Below are positions 14,571-21,907 of a stretch of DNA of 64,000 nucleotides, in pieces (position 1 is the stretch's first letter; the number at the start of each line of letters is the position of its first letter). The stretch is from Micromonospora musae (lineage in GTDB: Bacteria > Actinomycetota > Actinomycetes > Mycobacteriales > Micromonosporaceae): NCBI RefSeq assembly GCF_003626635.1, contig NZ_RAZT01000002.1:558001-622000 (forward strand), given 5' to 3'. The position numbers were made by a program, and so were the translations under genes. The notes beneath the pieces are model-generated. The model was given only the letters and a program-made list of their open reading frames with translations. It had not been told where the DNA came from and ran no database searches.

Positions 14571-16346
14571 GTGCCCTCCGGCTTCGGCGACCTGACTGAC
14601 CAGGCGCACCACCTGGTGTCCACCGGCGACCTGGTCGGCGCCCAACGGCTGCTCTCTGACGCGCTGAGCGACGCCGACCCGCGCCCGGCGAACGCCACCA
14701 TCGAACTGGCCGAGGCGGCGAGCCTGCAGGCGCGGGTGCTCGTCGCCCTCGGCGAACCGCACTCCGCCCGAGGCTGGGCCGCGTTCGCGTACGCCGCGCA
14801 CACCCGGCTGCACGGCCACTCCGACCCGCGTACGGTGGCCGCCGCCGCGACTCTGGCCGCGGTGCTGCACCGGGTGGGCAGCCACTCGCGAGCCGCCCGG
14901 CTCTACCAGGACGTGATCATCGAGCTGACCGCGCAGGACGGGCCGGAGTCCCTGCGGGTGCTCGCCGCCCACGCCGACCTGGCCACCGTCGAGTACGCCC
15001 GCGGGCAGTGCCGGACCGCGCGGGACCGCCTCCAGGACGCCTGGGAGCTGCACCGCGAGGTGTACGGCGACGGGCACCCCAGCGGCATCAAGATGCTCGC
15101 GCGGCTCGGCGCGATGCAGCGCGACTGCGGGCAGTTCGCCGAGGCCCACGACAACCTGGCCCTGGCCCGGGAGCTCTGCCGGCAGCACCTCCCCGCCGAC
15201 GATCCGCTCGCCGCCCAGGTCGCGACACTGGCCCGAGCCCCCGCCAACCCCGAGCACAGCTGTCCGGAGGTGCCCGACGCGCCGGTGGTCCCCGCCGCCC
15301 GTACCCCGTCCTACGGGGAGGCCCCCGCGTACGCCCCGCCGGAGCCGGAGGGGCGGACCGTCCCCGTGCCACGCCAGCCGGTGGACGACCCGACCGCACC
15401 CGAGCAGCAGTGGTGGCCGCCGGACCACTCCGAGGATCCGGCCCCGGACCGTGGCACCGGGCCGTGGGGTGGGCCCGGGGGCGGCACTGGGACGCCGCCG
15501 TTCCACGACGACGGACCGCAGCGGGCGGGGTGGACGACTCCAGCCGGAGACGGAACACCGCACTTCGCCGGAGCGGGAACCGGCGGCTATCCGCCACCGA
15601 CCGGCTACCCGCCACCGGCCGGTCACGCGCCACCGACCGGTGATGCGCCACCGGCCGACCACACGCCACCGACGGGTTATGCGCCGTCGGCCGGTCAGGC
15701 GCCACCGGTCGATGACGCCGTCGCGCCCGCCGGGAGCGCCGTGCCACCGGCGGTGATGGCGCTCGGCGGTGGGCAGGACGAGGCCGACGGTGTGCACCGG
15801 GTCCGGCGCGACGTCGAGCCGTACCGGCCGTCGCGGCTGCTGCCGGTGCCGGTGCACCGGACGCCCGCGCCCCCGGGACGGCGACTCGCCCCGCTCGTGG
15901 TGGCCGGAGTGGTCGTGGTGCTACTCGGTGCGGCGGCGGTGATCGCCGGAGTGTCCCGGGTCGGCGGCGGCGACGACCCACCCTCCGAGAGCGCCTCCGC
16001 CCCGGCCGGCACCACGACGACGGCCACGACGCAGAGCGGCGCGCCGAGCCCGACGGTGAGCGCCGTCGCTCCGGTCGGCGCACCCCCGACCGGGGTCAAC
16101 CTGCGCGACAACCGGGACAACGTGGCGCTGCGCTGGACCTACCCGGCCGGCGGCGAGGGGCCGGTGGTCATCTCGGGCGGCCGGACCGGCCAGCCCAAGA
16201 GCGCCCTCACCGACCTGCCCGCCGGCACCACCGGCTTCATCGTCTACGGGCTCTCCCCCAGCAACGACTACTGCTTCACGGTGGCGGTCGTCTGGTCCAC
16301 CGACACGGTCGCCGCCGCCGACGAGGTCTGCACCCAGCGCCGCTGA
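14571..16346 (+). CDS. TPR protein with proline-rich repeats, one membrane segment and Fn3-like tail
   Basis: 591 residues from GTG 14571. Residues 1-215 are tetratricopeptide-like helices (SLQARVLVALGEPHSARGWA, LAAVLHRVGSHSRAARLYQD, GAMQRDCGQFAEAHDNLALA). Residues about 215-430 are a disordered Pro/Gly/Thr-rich linker with tandem PPTG/PPAG units. A single membrane segment near 445-465 (LAPLVVAGVVVVLLGAAAVI) is followed by a Ser/Thr-rich spacer and a beta-sandwich tail (NLRDNRDNVALRWTYPAG, GLSPSNDYCFTVAVVW) with paired cysteines, like fibronectin type III. So the TPR part is cytoplasmic and the tail extracellular. Function unknown; signalling or scaffold roles are plausible. Confidence 0.8.
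   Translation: MPSGFGDLTDQAHHLVSTGDLVGAQRLLSDALSDADPRPANATIELAEAASLQARVLVALGEPHSARGWAAFAYAAHTRLHGHSDPRTVAAAATLAAVLHRVGSHSRAARLYQDVIIELTAQDGPESLRVLAAHADLATVEYARGQCRTARDRLQDAWELHREVYGDGHPSGIKMLARLGAMQRDCGQFAEAHDNLALARELCRQHLPADDPLAAQVATLARAPANPEHSCPEVPDAPVVPAARTPSYGEAPAYAPPEPEGRTVPVPRQPVDDPTAPEQQWWPPDHSEDPAPDRGTGPWGGPGGGTGTPPFHDDGPQRAGWTTPAGDGTPHFAGAGTGGYPPPTGYPPPAGHAPPTGDAPPADHTPPTGYAPSAGQAPPVDDAVAPAGSAVPPAVMALGGGQDEADGVHRVRRDVEPYRPSRLLPVPVHRTPAPPGRRLAPLVVAGVVVVLLGAAAVIAGVSRVGGGDDPPSESASAPAGTTTTATTQSGAPSPTVSAVAPVGAPPTGVNLRDNRDNVALRWTYPAGGEGPVVISGGRTGQPKSALTDLPAGTTGFIVYGLSPSNDYCFTVAVVWSTDTVAAADEVCTQRR
15589..15717 (+). repeat. in-frame tandem repeat encoding Pro-rich octapeptides
   Basis: About five tandem 24-base units (GCGCCACCGACCGGTTAT type) encode PPTGYPPP/AGHAPPTG-type octads inside the linker of the TPR protein. 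Variation between units is mostly at the third residue group (GY, GH, GD, DH, GQ). Copy number of such arrays is expected to vary between strains. Confidence 0.75.
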
Positions 16347-16398
16347 CCCCGACCCCCCACCCCCACCCGCGCCCCCTCACCCCCCCACCCAAGATCCG

Positions 16399-16460
16399 CG
16401 CACTTTCACCGAAAGAGTGGCTGTTCCGGAGCGGATAGCCACTCTTTCCGTGAAAGTGCG
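16399..16460. repeat. long imperfect palindrome between convergent genes
   Basis: CGCACTTTCACCGAAAGAG TGGCT and its complement AGCCACTCTTTC CGTGAAAGTGCG form a 24-base stem with one mismatch around a 14-base loop. It lies between the TPR gene and the convergent kinase gene and may act as a bidirectional terminator. Its length and A/T-rich core relative to its surroundings suggest a dispersed genomic repeat; only this copy is in the window. Confidence 0.8.
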
Positions 16461-16491
16461 GAGGGGTGCTGCGCGGGGGGCGGGAGGTTGG

Positions 16492-17970
16492 TCAGGGGGT
16501 GTCGGGGGGCAGGGGCGGGAGGCGCAGCGACACCCGTAGCCCGGGGTCGTCGGCGTTGGCGTCGGCGAGGGTTACGGTTCCGCCGGCTCGGCGCACCAGC
16601 TCGCGGACGATCGACAGGCCCAGCCCCGCCCCGCCGGCGTCGCGGGCCCGCGCGTCGTCCAGCCGGGTGAACCGGTCGAAGACCCGGTCCCGGTCCGCGA
16701 CGGGAACGCCGGGTCCGTCGTCGGTCACCGTCACCAGGTGGTACGCGCCCTCCGGCGCGGCGGCCAGCACCACCCGGGCACGCGCGTGCCGAACGGCGTT
16801 CTCCACCAGGTTGGTCAAGATCCGGTGCAGCTCGTCCGCGTGCCCCACGGTCCACAGCGGCTCGTCCGGTGGCAGCACCCGGACCGGCGGCGACGGGTAG
16901 CGGGCGGCGACCGTGGCGAGCAGCTCACCCAACTCGACCGGGCCGACACCGTCGGGCCCGTCCGGGCCGCCGCCGGTGCTCCGGCGCGCCCCGGCTGCGC
17001 CGCCGGTGCTCCGGTCCGCCCCGGTCACGCCGCCGGGCGCATCCGGGCCGCCGGACTCGTCGAGCCGGGCCAGCAGCAACAGGTCGTTCACCAGCCGACC
17101 CAGCCGCTCGGTGTCGGCGAGCAGGTTGTCGGTCACCGCCGCCCAGTCCGTACGCTCGCCGAGCCGGCGCGCCACCTCCAGCTCGGTGCGGATGTTCGTG
17201 ACCGGGCTGCGCAGCTCGTGGGCCGCGTCGGAGAGGAAGGCCCGCTGCCGCCGCCGGGCCGACTCCAGCCGGTCCAGCATGCCGTTGAGGGTGACCGCGA
17301 GCCGGTGCACCTCGTCGTGCGAGGCGGGCACCGGGAGCCGGTCCGGCCCGGCTCGTCCGGTGATCTCCTCTGCCCCGCGGCGCAGCGACTCCACCGGCCG
17401 CAGGGTCGCCCCGACCACCCGCCAGGCGACCACGGCGAGCGCCGCCACCAGCAGCGGGAAGCTGATCAGCAGGCTGGTGCCGACCACCTGGGTGCTGTGC
17501 CGTACGTCCGTCATCGACTTCGCCACCAGGACGGTGAGCGGGTCGGCGGCCGTGCCGGCGGGCACCGTCACGACCCGGACCGGGCCGACGAGCCCGGCCC
17601 GCTCCCCCGACATCGACAGGCGCTGCCGCTGGTGCGCTTCGAGGCGCTCCGGGCCGACCATCGGCACCAGGCGGTCGGCGTCGATCGACGCGGCGCGGAC
17701 CCGCCCCTGACCGTCGATCACCTGGACCCGGAGTTGACCGCCGGCCACCGGCAGCGGATCGGGCAGCGCGTCCTCGGCGGCGAGCAGGGCGACCGCGTCG
17801 GCGGTACGGAACGCCTCGTTGTCGACGCTGCGCTGCAACACGAAGCCGAGGACGCCGAGCAGCACCACCCCGCCGAGGGCCAGCCCGACCGAGAGGCCGA
17901 AGACGCCGATCGCCATGAGCCGACCGCGCAGCCCGAGCGTGGACGGCCACGGACGCGGCAGCGCACTCAC
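16492..17970 (-). CDS. sensor histidine kinase (OmpR-type system)
   Basis: 492 residues from ATG 17970. Membrane segments near 19-43 and 165-187 enclose an extracellular sensor of about 120 residues; a HAMP domain follows (TLRPVESLRRGAEEITGRAG, about 188-240). The H box is FLSDAAHELRSPVTNIRTE with phospho-acceptor H251. The ATPase part has N box ILTNLVENAVRHA, DDGPGVPVADRDRVFDRFTR and GAGLGLSIVREL. A Gly/Asp-rich insertion (about 320-355, near-duplicate GADRSTGG/GARRSTGG units) separates the two kinase halves. The start overlaps the stop of the response regulator by ATGA, so the pair is translationally coupled. The signal is unknown. Confidence 0.92.
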   Translation of the reverse strand: MSALPRPWPSTLGLRGRLMAIGVFGLSVGLALGGVVLLGVLGFVLQRSVDNEAFRTADAVALLAAEDALPDPLPVAGGQLRVQVIDGQGRVRAASIDADRLVPMVGPERLEAHQRQRLSMSGERAGLVGPVRVVTVPAGTAADPLTVLVAKSMTDVRHSTQVVGTSLLISFPLLVAALAVVAWRVVGATLRPVESLRRGAEEITGRAGPDRLPVPASHDEVHRLAVTLNGMLDRLESARRRQRAFLSDAAHELRSPVTNIRTELEVARRLGERTDWAAVTDNLLADTERLGRLVNDLLLLARLDESGGPDAPGGVTGADRSTGGAAGARRSTGGGPDGPDGVGPVELGELLATVAARYPSPPVRVLPPDEPLWTVGHADELHRILTNLVENAVRHARARVVLAAAPEGAYHLVTVTDDGPGVPVADRDRVFDRFTRLDDARARDAGGAGLGLSIVRELVRRAGGTVTLADANADDPGLRVSLRLPPLPPDTP

Positions 17971-18623
17971 GTGGCGAGCCGGTAGCCGGCGCCGCGGACG
18001 GTCTCCAGCCGCTCCCGACCGATCTTGCGGCGTAGGTAGCCGACGTAGACCTCGACGGCGTTGGGTGCGGTCTCCACGCTGGCGTCCCAGACGTGGTCCA
18101 GCAACTCCGTCTTGGAGACCACCTCACCGGGGCGGCGCATCAGGTAGTCGAGCAGCGCGAACTCACGGGCGGTCAGCGCCACCTCCGCGCCGGAGCGGGT
18201 CACCCGCCGCCGCGCCGGGTCGAGCCGCAGATCGCCCACCGCCAGGACGGTCGGGCGTTCGGGCGCGCCCCGGCGCAGCAGCGCGCGCAGCCGGGCCAGC
18301 AGCACCACGTACGAGAAGGGCTTGGTGAGGTAGTCGTCGGCTCCGCAGTCGAGTCCGTCGGCCTGGTCGTACTCGCCGTCCTTGGCCGAGAGCATCAGCA
18401 CCGGAAGCCAGTGCTCCTCGGCGCGCAGCCGACGAACCACCTCGTAACCGGAGAATCCCGGCAGCATCACGTCGAGGATCATGGCGTCGTAGCCGCCGCC
18501 CCGCGCCGCGTCCAGCCCGGCCGGGCCGGTCGACGTCACGTCAACCGCGAAGCCCTCCGCCTGCAGACCCCGCTGCAGCGAGGCGGCCAGCCGCGCCTCG
18601 TCCTCCACCACCAGCAGCCGCAC
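17967..18623 (-). CDS. OmpR-family response regulator
   Basis: 218 residues from ATG 18623. The receiver domain has acidic residues E7-D8, phospho-acceptor D51 (MILDVMLPGFSGYEV), a switch serine in VLMLSAKDGE and K101 in DDYLTKPF. A PhoB-type winged helix fills 125-218 (LTAREFALLDYLMRRPGEVV, VEVYVGYLRRKIG, TVRGAGYRLA). It is the first gene of the operon with the kinase at 16492-17970, four-base overlap. The general resemblance is to actinobacterial TcrA/PrrA-like systems. Confidence 0.93.
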   Translation of the reverse strand: MRLLVVEDEARLAASLQRGLQAEGFAVDVTSTGPAGLDAARGGGYDAMILDVMLPGFSGYEVVRRLRAEEHWLPVLMLSAKDGEYDQADGLDCGADDYLTKPFSYVVLLARLRALLRRGAPERPTVLAVGDLRLDPARRRVTRSGAEVALTAREFALLDYLMRRPGEVVSKTELLDHVWDASVETAPNAVEVYVGYLRRKIGRERLETVRGAGYRLAT

Positions 18624-18680
18624 GGGTCAAGGGTGCCACTCGGCCGCGACCGGCCGGCCGCGGCCGCAGCCGCGGCCGCC

Positions 18681-19262
18681 TCAGCGGACGACGTCGTAGA
18701 CGAACTTCGTGACGCCGTTGGCGTACGTCTCCGACTCGAGCAGCTTGAGCATCTGCTTGGGCTTGTCGGTGCCGCTGAACATCCGCTTCCCGGCGCCGAG
18801 CAGCAGCGGGTAGACCAGCAGGTGGTAGCGGTCGATCAGCCCGGCGTCGGAGAGGTTGCGGGCGAGGGAGGCGCTGCCGTGGATGATGATCGGGCCGCCG
18901 TCGGTCTCCTTGAGCTTCGCGACGTCGTCGAGCGAACGCAGGATCGTGATGTCACCCCAGTTGTCGACGAGGGCGTCCTCGCCGAGGGTCGTCGAGACGA
19001 CGTACTTCGGCAGGTCCTTGAGGGCGGCGAAGTCCTCCATGTCCGGCCAGACCGGCGAGAAGATTTCGTAGCTGGCCCGGCCGAACATCAGCGCGGTCGC
19101 CTCCTCGGTCTCCCGGCCCTTGATCTCGTACGCCTCGGGGAGGAACTCGATGTCCTTGAAGGTCCAGCCGCCGCTGCGGTGGTTCTCCGATTCGCTGCCG
19201 CCGCCGGGAGAGTCGACGACGCCGTCGAGCGAGACGAAGGCGGTGTAGATCAGCGTGCGCAT
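18681..19262 (-). CDS. dihydrofolate reductase/RibD-like family protein
   Basis: 193 residues from ATG 19262. The fold markers are RTLIYTAFVSLDGVVDSPG, ALMFGRASYEIFSPVW, KYVVSTTL, and the C-terminal GGPIIIHGSASLARNLSDAG plus YHLLVYPLLLGAGKRMF. This is the YyaP/YwjB-type RibD C-terminal domain, thought to be an NADPH reductase of unknown substrate; classical folate-binding residues are not conserved in the group. It is divergent from an ArsR-type regulator with a perfect palindrome between them, so the two are probably co-regulated. Confidence 0.88.
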   Translation of the reverse strand: MRTLIYTAFVSLDGVVDSPGGGSESENHRSGGWTFKDIEFLPEAYEIKGRETEEATALMFGRASYEIFSPVWPDMEDFAALKDLPKYVVSTTLGEDALVDNWGDITILRSLDDVAKLKETDGGPIIIHGSASLARNLSDAGLIDRYHLLVYPLLLGAGKRMFSGTDKPKQMLKLLESETYANGVTKFVYDVVR

Positions 19263-19329
19263 CCTCGATGTCCTATCCGTTGTCCGATTGGCTGTGCTCA
19301 GTCTGTAGTGGTGCGTCGCGCCCGGCCAC

Positions 19330-19349
19330 GATTAGGCTCAGCCCTAATC
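19330..19349. promoter_or_regulatory. palindromic operator, probable ArsR-type site
   Basis: GATTAGG and CCTAATC are perfect inverted arms around CTCAGC, 16 bases before the start codon of the ArsR-type gene and 68 bases before the divergent reductase gene start. AT-containing arms stand out in GC-rich DNA. Confidence 0.7.
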
Positions 19350-19364
19350 GGGGGAGGCACCTGC

Positions 19365-20390
19365 GTGATCCAGCTGCACTTCACGGCCGCCGACCTGACC
19401 CGCGTACGCTTCGCCGCGTCACCGCTCACGGAGACCGTCGCCAGCCTACGTGCGCTGGCGGCCGGTAGTCGGGGACGACACCTGCACGGGCCCTGGATCG
19501 ACCGCTTCGCCGATCGGGCGGGCCGGCTGCGCGAACGCGACCTCGACCTGCTGTGCGCGCTGGTACGCCCGCAGGGCTACATTCCCGACTTCCTGCTGCT
19601 GCCGCCCGGCCGCCGGTCGTCGACCTTCGCGGACGCGCTCGCACAGCTCGCCGACGCCGATCCGGCGGTCGTGGCGCAGGAGTTGGCGCACCTGGCCACC
19701 CACCGGGTCGCTCAGCAGGGCGCCGACCGCGAGGCGCGGCAAGCCCTGCTCCAGGCGCTGGTGCGTCGGCGCGACGCGGGCCTCGGCCCCGTCACCGAGG
19801 CGATCGAGGCGTACCACCGGGTCGCGATCGCCCCGGACTGGCCGCGCATCGACGCGCTGCTCAACGACGACATCGCCTACCGGCTCGACGCCCTCGCCGA
19901 CGGTGGCGTCGACCGGATGATGAGCAACCTGCACCCGTCGGTGACGTTCGCCGACCAGACGCTGCGGATCGCCAAGTACTACGACGGGCACGCGGACTGC
20001 GACGGGCGCGGCCTGATCCTCGTACCGTGCGCCTTCGCCTGGCCGGACGTCCTGGTGCGCACCGCGCAGCCCGAGTCGCCCAGCGTCTCCTACTCCCCGC
20101 GCGGCCTCGGCCGCCTCTGGGAGAAGCGCGCCGAGCAGGCCGGCTCGGCGCTCGCCGGCGTCCTCGGGCAGACCCGCGCCGCCCTGCTGGCCCAGCTCGA
20201 CCTGCCGATGTCGACCAGCCAGGCCGCCACCCAGATGGCGCTCTCCGCCCCGACGCTCAGCGTGCACCTGCAGGCGCTGCGCGACGCCGGGCTGCTCACC
20301 TCCCGCCGGACCGGGCGGCAGGTCCTCTACTCGCGGACCGACCTCGGCGACCGGTTGCTCAGCGGGGCCGGTCGACCGACCGGTCCCTGA
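19365..20390 (+). CDS. ArsR-type transcriptional regulator with large N-terminal domain
   Basis: 341 residues from GTG 19365, preceded by GGGGGAGG at seven bases. The first 245 residues form a domain characteristic of this actinobacterial regulator type (MIQLHFTAADLTRVRFAASP, YIPDFLLLPPGRRSSTFADA, LILVPCAFAWPDVLV). The C-terminal winged helix is clear: MSTSQAATQMALSAPTLSVH, LQALRDAGLLTSRRTGRQVL. No metal-binding Cys pair is visible, so it is not a classical metal sensor. The palindrome at 19330-19349 is a likely autoregulatory site. Confidence 0.88.
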   Translation: MIQLHFTAADLTRVRFAASPLTETVASLRALAAGSRGRHLHGPWIDRFADRAGRLRERDLDLLCALVRPQGYIPDFLLLPPGRRSSTFADALAQLADADPAVVAQELAHLATHRVAQQGADREARQALLQALVRRRDAGLGPVTEAIEAYHRVAIAPDWPRIDALLNDDIAYRLDALADGGVDRMMSNLHPSVTFADQTLRIAKYYDGHADCDGRGLILVPCAFAWPDVLVRTAQPESPSVSYSPRGLGRLWEKRAEQAGSALAGVLGQTRAALLAQLDLPMSTSQAATQMALSAPTLSVHLQALRDAGLLTSRRTGRQVLYSRTDLGDRLLSGAGRPTGP

Positions 20391-20585
20391 GCATCCACCG
20401 CCGAGCCGCGCCGACGGGCGCCTGAACAGGCTGAGCCGAAGCGACGGGAGCAGCGGACCCGGCGGCTTTCGCCGCAGCCGCCGCGCGTGACGCGCAGCAC
20501 ACCCGGCGCGGCGCGGAGGTGCGGATCCGCCGCTCTCAGCGCCGTCACAGCGGGCACCAGGCAGGATGTACCCAGGAGGTGTCAC

Positions 20586-21686
20586 ATGTCCGTCGTGAAG
20601 AGCCGCCCAGTTCTGCGCTGGCTGGTCCCGGTGGCCGCCGCGATCACCGTGATCGGTGGTGGCGCCGCGGTCGGCACGTTCGCCGCCGAGGCCGAGCCGA
20701 GCCTGCCGCCCCGCACTGCCGCGCAGCTGCTGGTGGATCTGCAGACCGCCCAGCTGGAAGGGCTCTCCGGCACGGTCGTGCAGCGGGCCGACCTGGGCCT
20801 GCCGCCGGTCGCGGGCCTCGCCGCCGGCAGCAACGAGCTGGCCGCGCTGGCCAGTGGCACGCACACCCTGCGGGTCTGGCACTCGGGCCCGGACCGGCAG
20901 CGGATCGCGCTGCTGGACACGCTCGGCGAGCGGGACCTGATCCGCAACGGCCGGGATCTGTGGAGCTGGGACAGCCGCAGCAACACGGCGACGCACCGCA
21001 CCCTGGGTGGCGACGCCGCCGGGAAGCCGAGCGGCGACGGCGCGCCGGAGCTGCCGGCCACCCCCGCGCAAGCCGCCGACCAGGCCCTGGCGGCCATCGA
21101 GCCGAGCACGGCGGTCAGCGTCGGGCGGGCCGCCACGGTCGCCGGCCGGGACGCGTACGAGCTGGTGCTGGAGCCGCGTGACGAGGCTTCGCTCGTCCAC
21201 CAGGTGCGCATCGCCATCGACTCGCAGGAACACGTACCGCTGCGGTTCGAGCTCTTCGCCACCGGCAGCGACCAGCCGGCCTTCGAGGTCGCCTTCACCC
21301 AGGTCGACTTCCGCCGTCCGGACGCCGACCAGTTCCGCTTCAACCCGCCGCCGGGCGTGACGGTGCGCGAGGAGAAGGCCGACCGGGCGGACCTGCCGGC
21401 CCGCCGGGTGGCGACGGCGGAGCACCCGCAGGTGCGCACCGTCGGGACGGGCTGGACCACGGTGCTCGTGGCGCGCGTGGACGCGGCCGGCGCGAAGGCC
21501 GGGGCCGAGAAGCCGGGCGGCGCCGAGCTCGCCGGCGTGCTGGGCTCGCTCCCCGAGGTCAGCGGCGAGTGGGGCAGCGGACGGCTCTTCACCTCGAAGC
21601 TGTTCACCGTGCTGCTCACCGACGACGGCCGGGTGCTGGCGGGCGCGGTGACGCCGGAGCGGCTCTACGAGGCGGCCCGCGGCTGA
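20586..21686 (+). CDS. LolA/MucB-like secreted protein
   Basis: 366 residues from ATG 20586, with AGGAGG six bases upstream. An N-terminal hydrophobic segment (LRWLVPVAAAITVIGGGAAV) acts as signal peptide or anchor; there is no lipobox. Residues about 45-270 have the pattern of the LolA/MucB/LppX-like fold (AAQLLVDLQTAQLEGLSGTV, TLRVWHSGPDRQRIALLD, NGRDLWSWDSRSNTATHRT, RDAYELVLEPRD, HVPLRFELF). The C-terminal part (TVGTGWTTVLVARVD) is less typical. In actinomycetes such proteins bind lipids or serve as anti-sigma-factor partners; no sigma gene is adjacent, so the role is open. A terminator follows. Confidence 0.82.
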   Translation: MSVVKSRPVLRWLVPVAAAITVIGGGAAVGTFAAEAEPSLPPRTAAQLLVDLQTAQLEGLSGTVVQRADLGLPPVAGLAAGSNELAALASGTHTLRVWHSGPDRQRIALLDTLGERDLIRNGRDLWSWDSRSNTATHRTLGGDAAGKPSGDGAPELPATPAQAADQALAAIEPSTAVSVGRAATVAGRDAYELVLEPRDEASLVHQVRIAIDSQEHVPLRFELFATGSDQPAFEVAFTQVDFRRPDADQFRFNPPPGVTVREEKADRADLPARRVATAEHPQVRTVGTGWTTVLVARVDAAGAKAGAEKPGGAELAGVLGSLPEVSGEWGSGRLFTSKLFTVLLTDDGRVLAGAVTPERLYEAARG

Positions 21687-21729
21687 GCTGAGCCCCGCCC
21701 GCCCCGTGGGGTGACAATCGAGATAGTTC

Positions 21730-21760
21730 GGCGCCGCCGGCACACCGCCGGCGGCGCCTT
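21730..21760 (+). terminator. intrinsic-type terminator after the LolA-like gene
   Basis: GGCGCCGCCGGC pairs perfectly with GCCGGCGGCGCC around ACACC, followed by TT. It lies 44 bases after the stop codon. Confidence 0.75.
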
Positions 21761-21847
21761 CGTGTGAAGCTGGGCCGGTGGCGGTGGCCGCCGGCTCGTT
21801 CAGTTGGCGAGCCGGCCGCGGCACGCTATCTTTCAGAATTCAGGCAC

Positions 21848-21876
21848 AAAAAAAGAACGGCTGAAAAATGCCGTTC
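21848..21876 (-). terminator. orphan terminator on the minus strand, upstream of helD
   Basis: Read on the minus strand, GAACGGC pairs with GCCGTTC around an A/T-rich eight-base loop and is followed by seven T. This is a textbook Rho-independent terminator, but no minus-strand gene precedes it: the DNA beyond is the 5' part of helD on the plus strand. Read on the plus strand it would be a leader hairpin about 30 bases before the helD start. Confidence 0.65.
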
Positions 21877-21907
21877 CCGCAGTCATTCTAATTCTTAGGG
21901 AGACGGC

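Noticed and set aside
15589..15717. Possible CRISPR-like repeats
   Set aside because: Units are contiguous, in frame and encode Pro-rich octads; there are no spacers. No CRISPR array was seen anywhere in the window.
18656..18680. GCGGCCGC-rich palindromic stretch between the response regulator and reductase genes
   Set aside because: Simple GGCCGC low-complexity sequence with no defined stem spacing; not a supported regulatory site.
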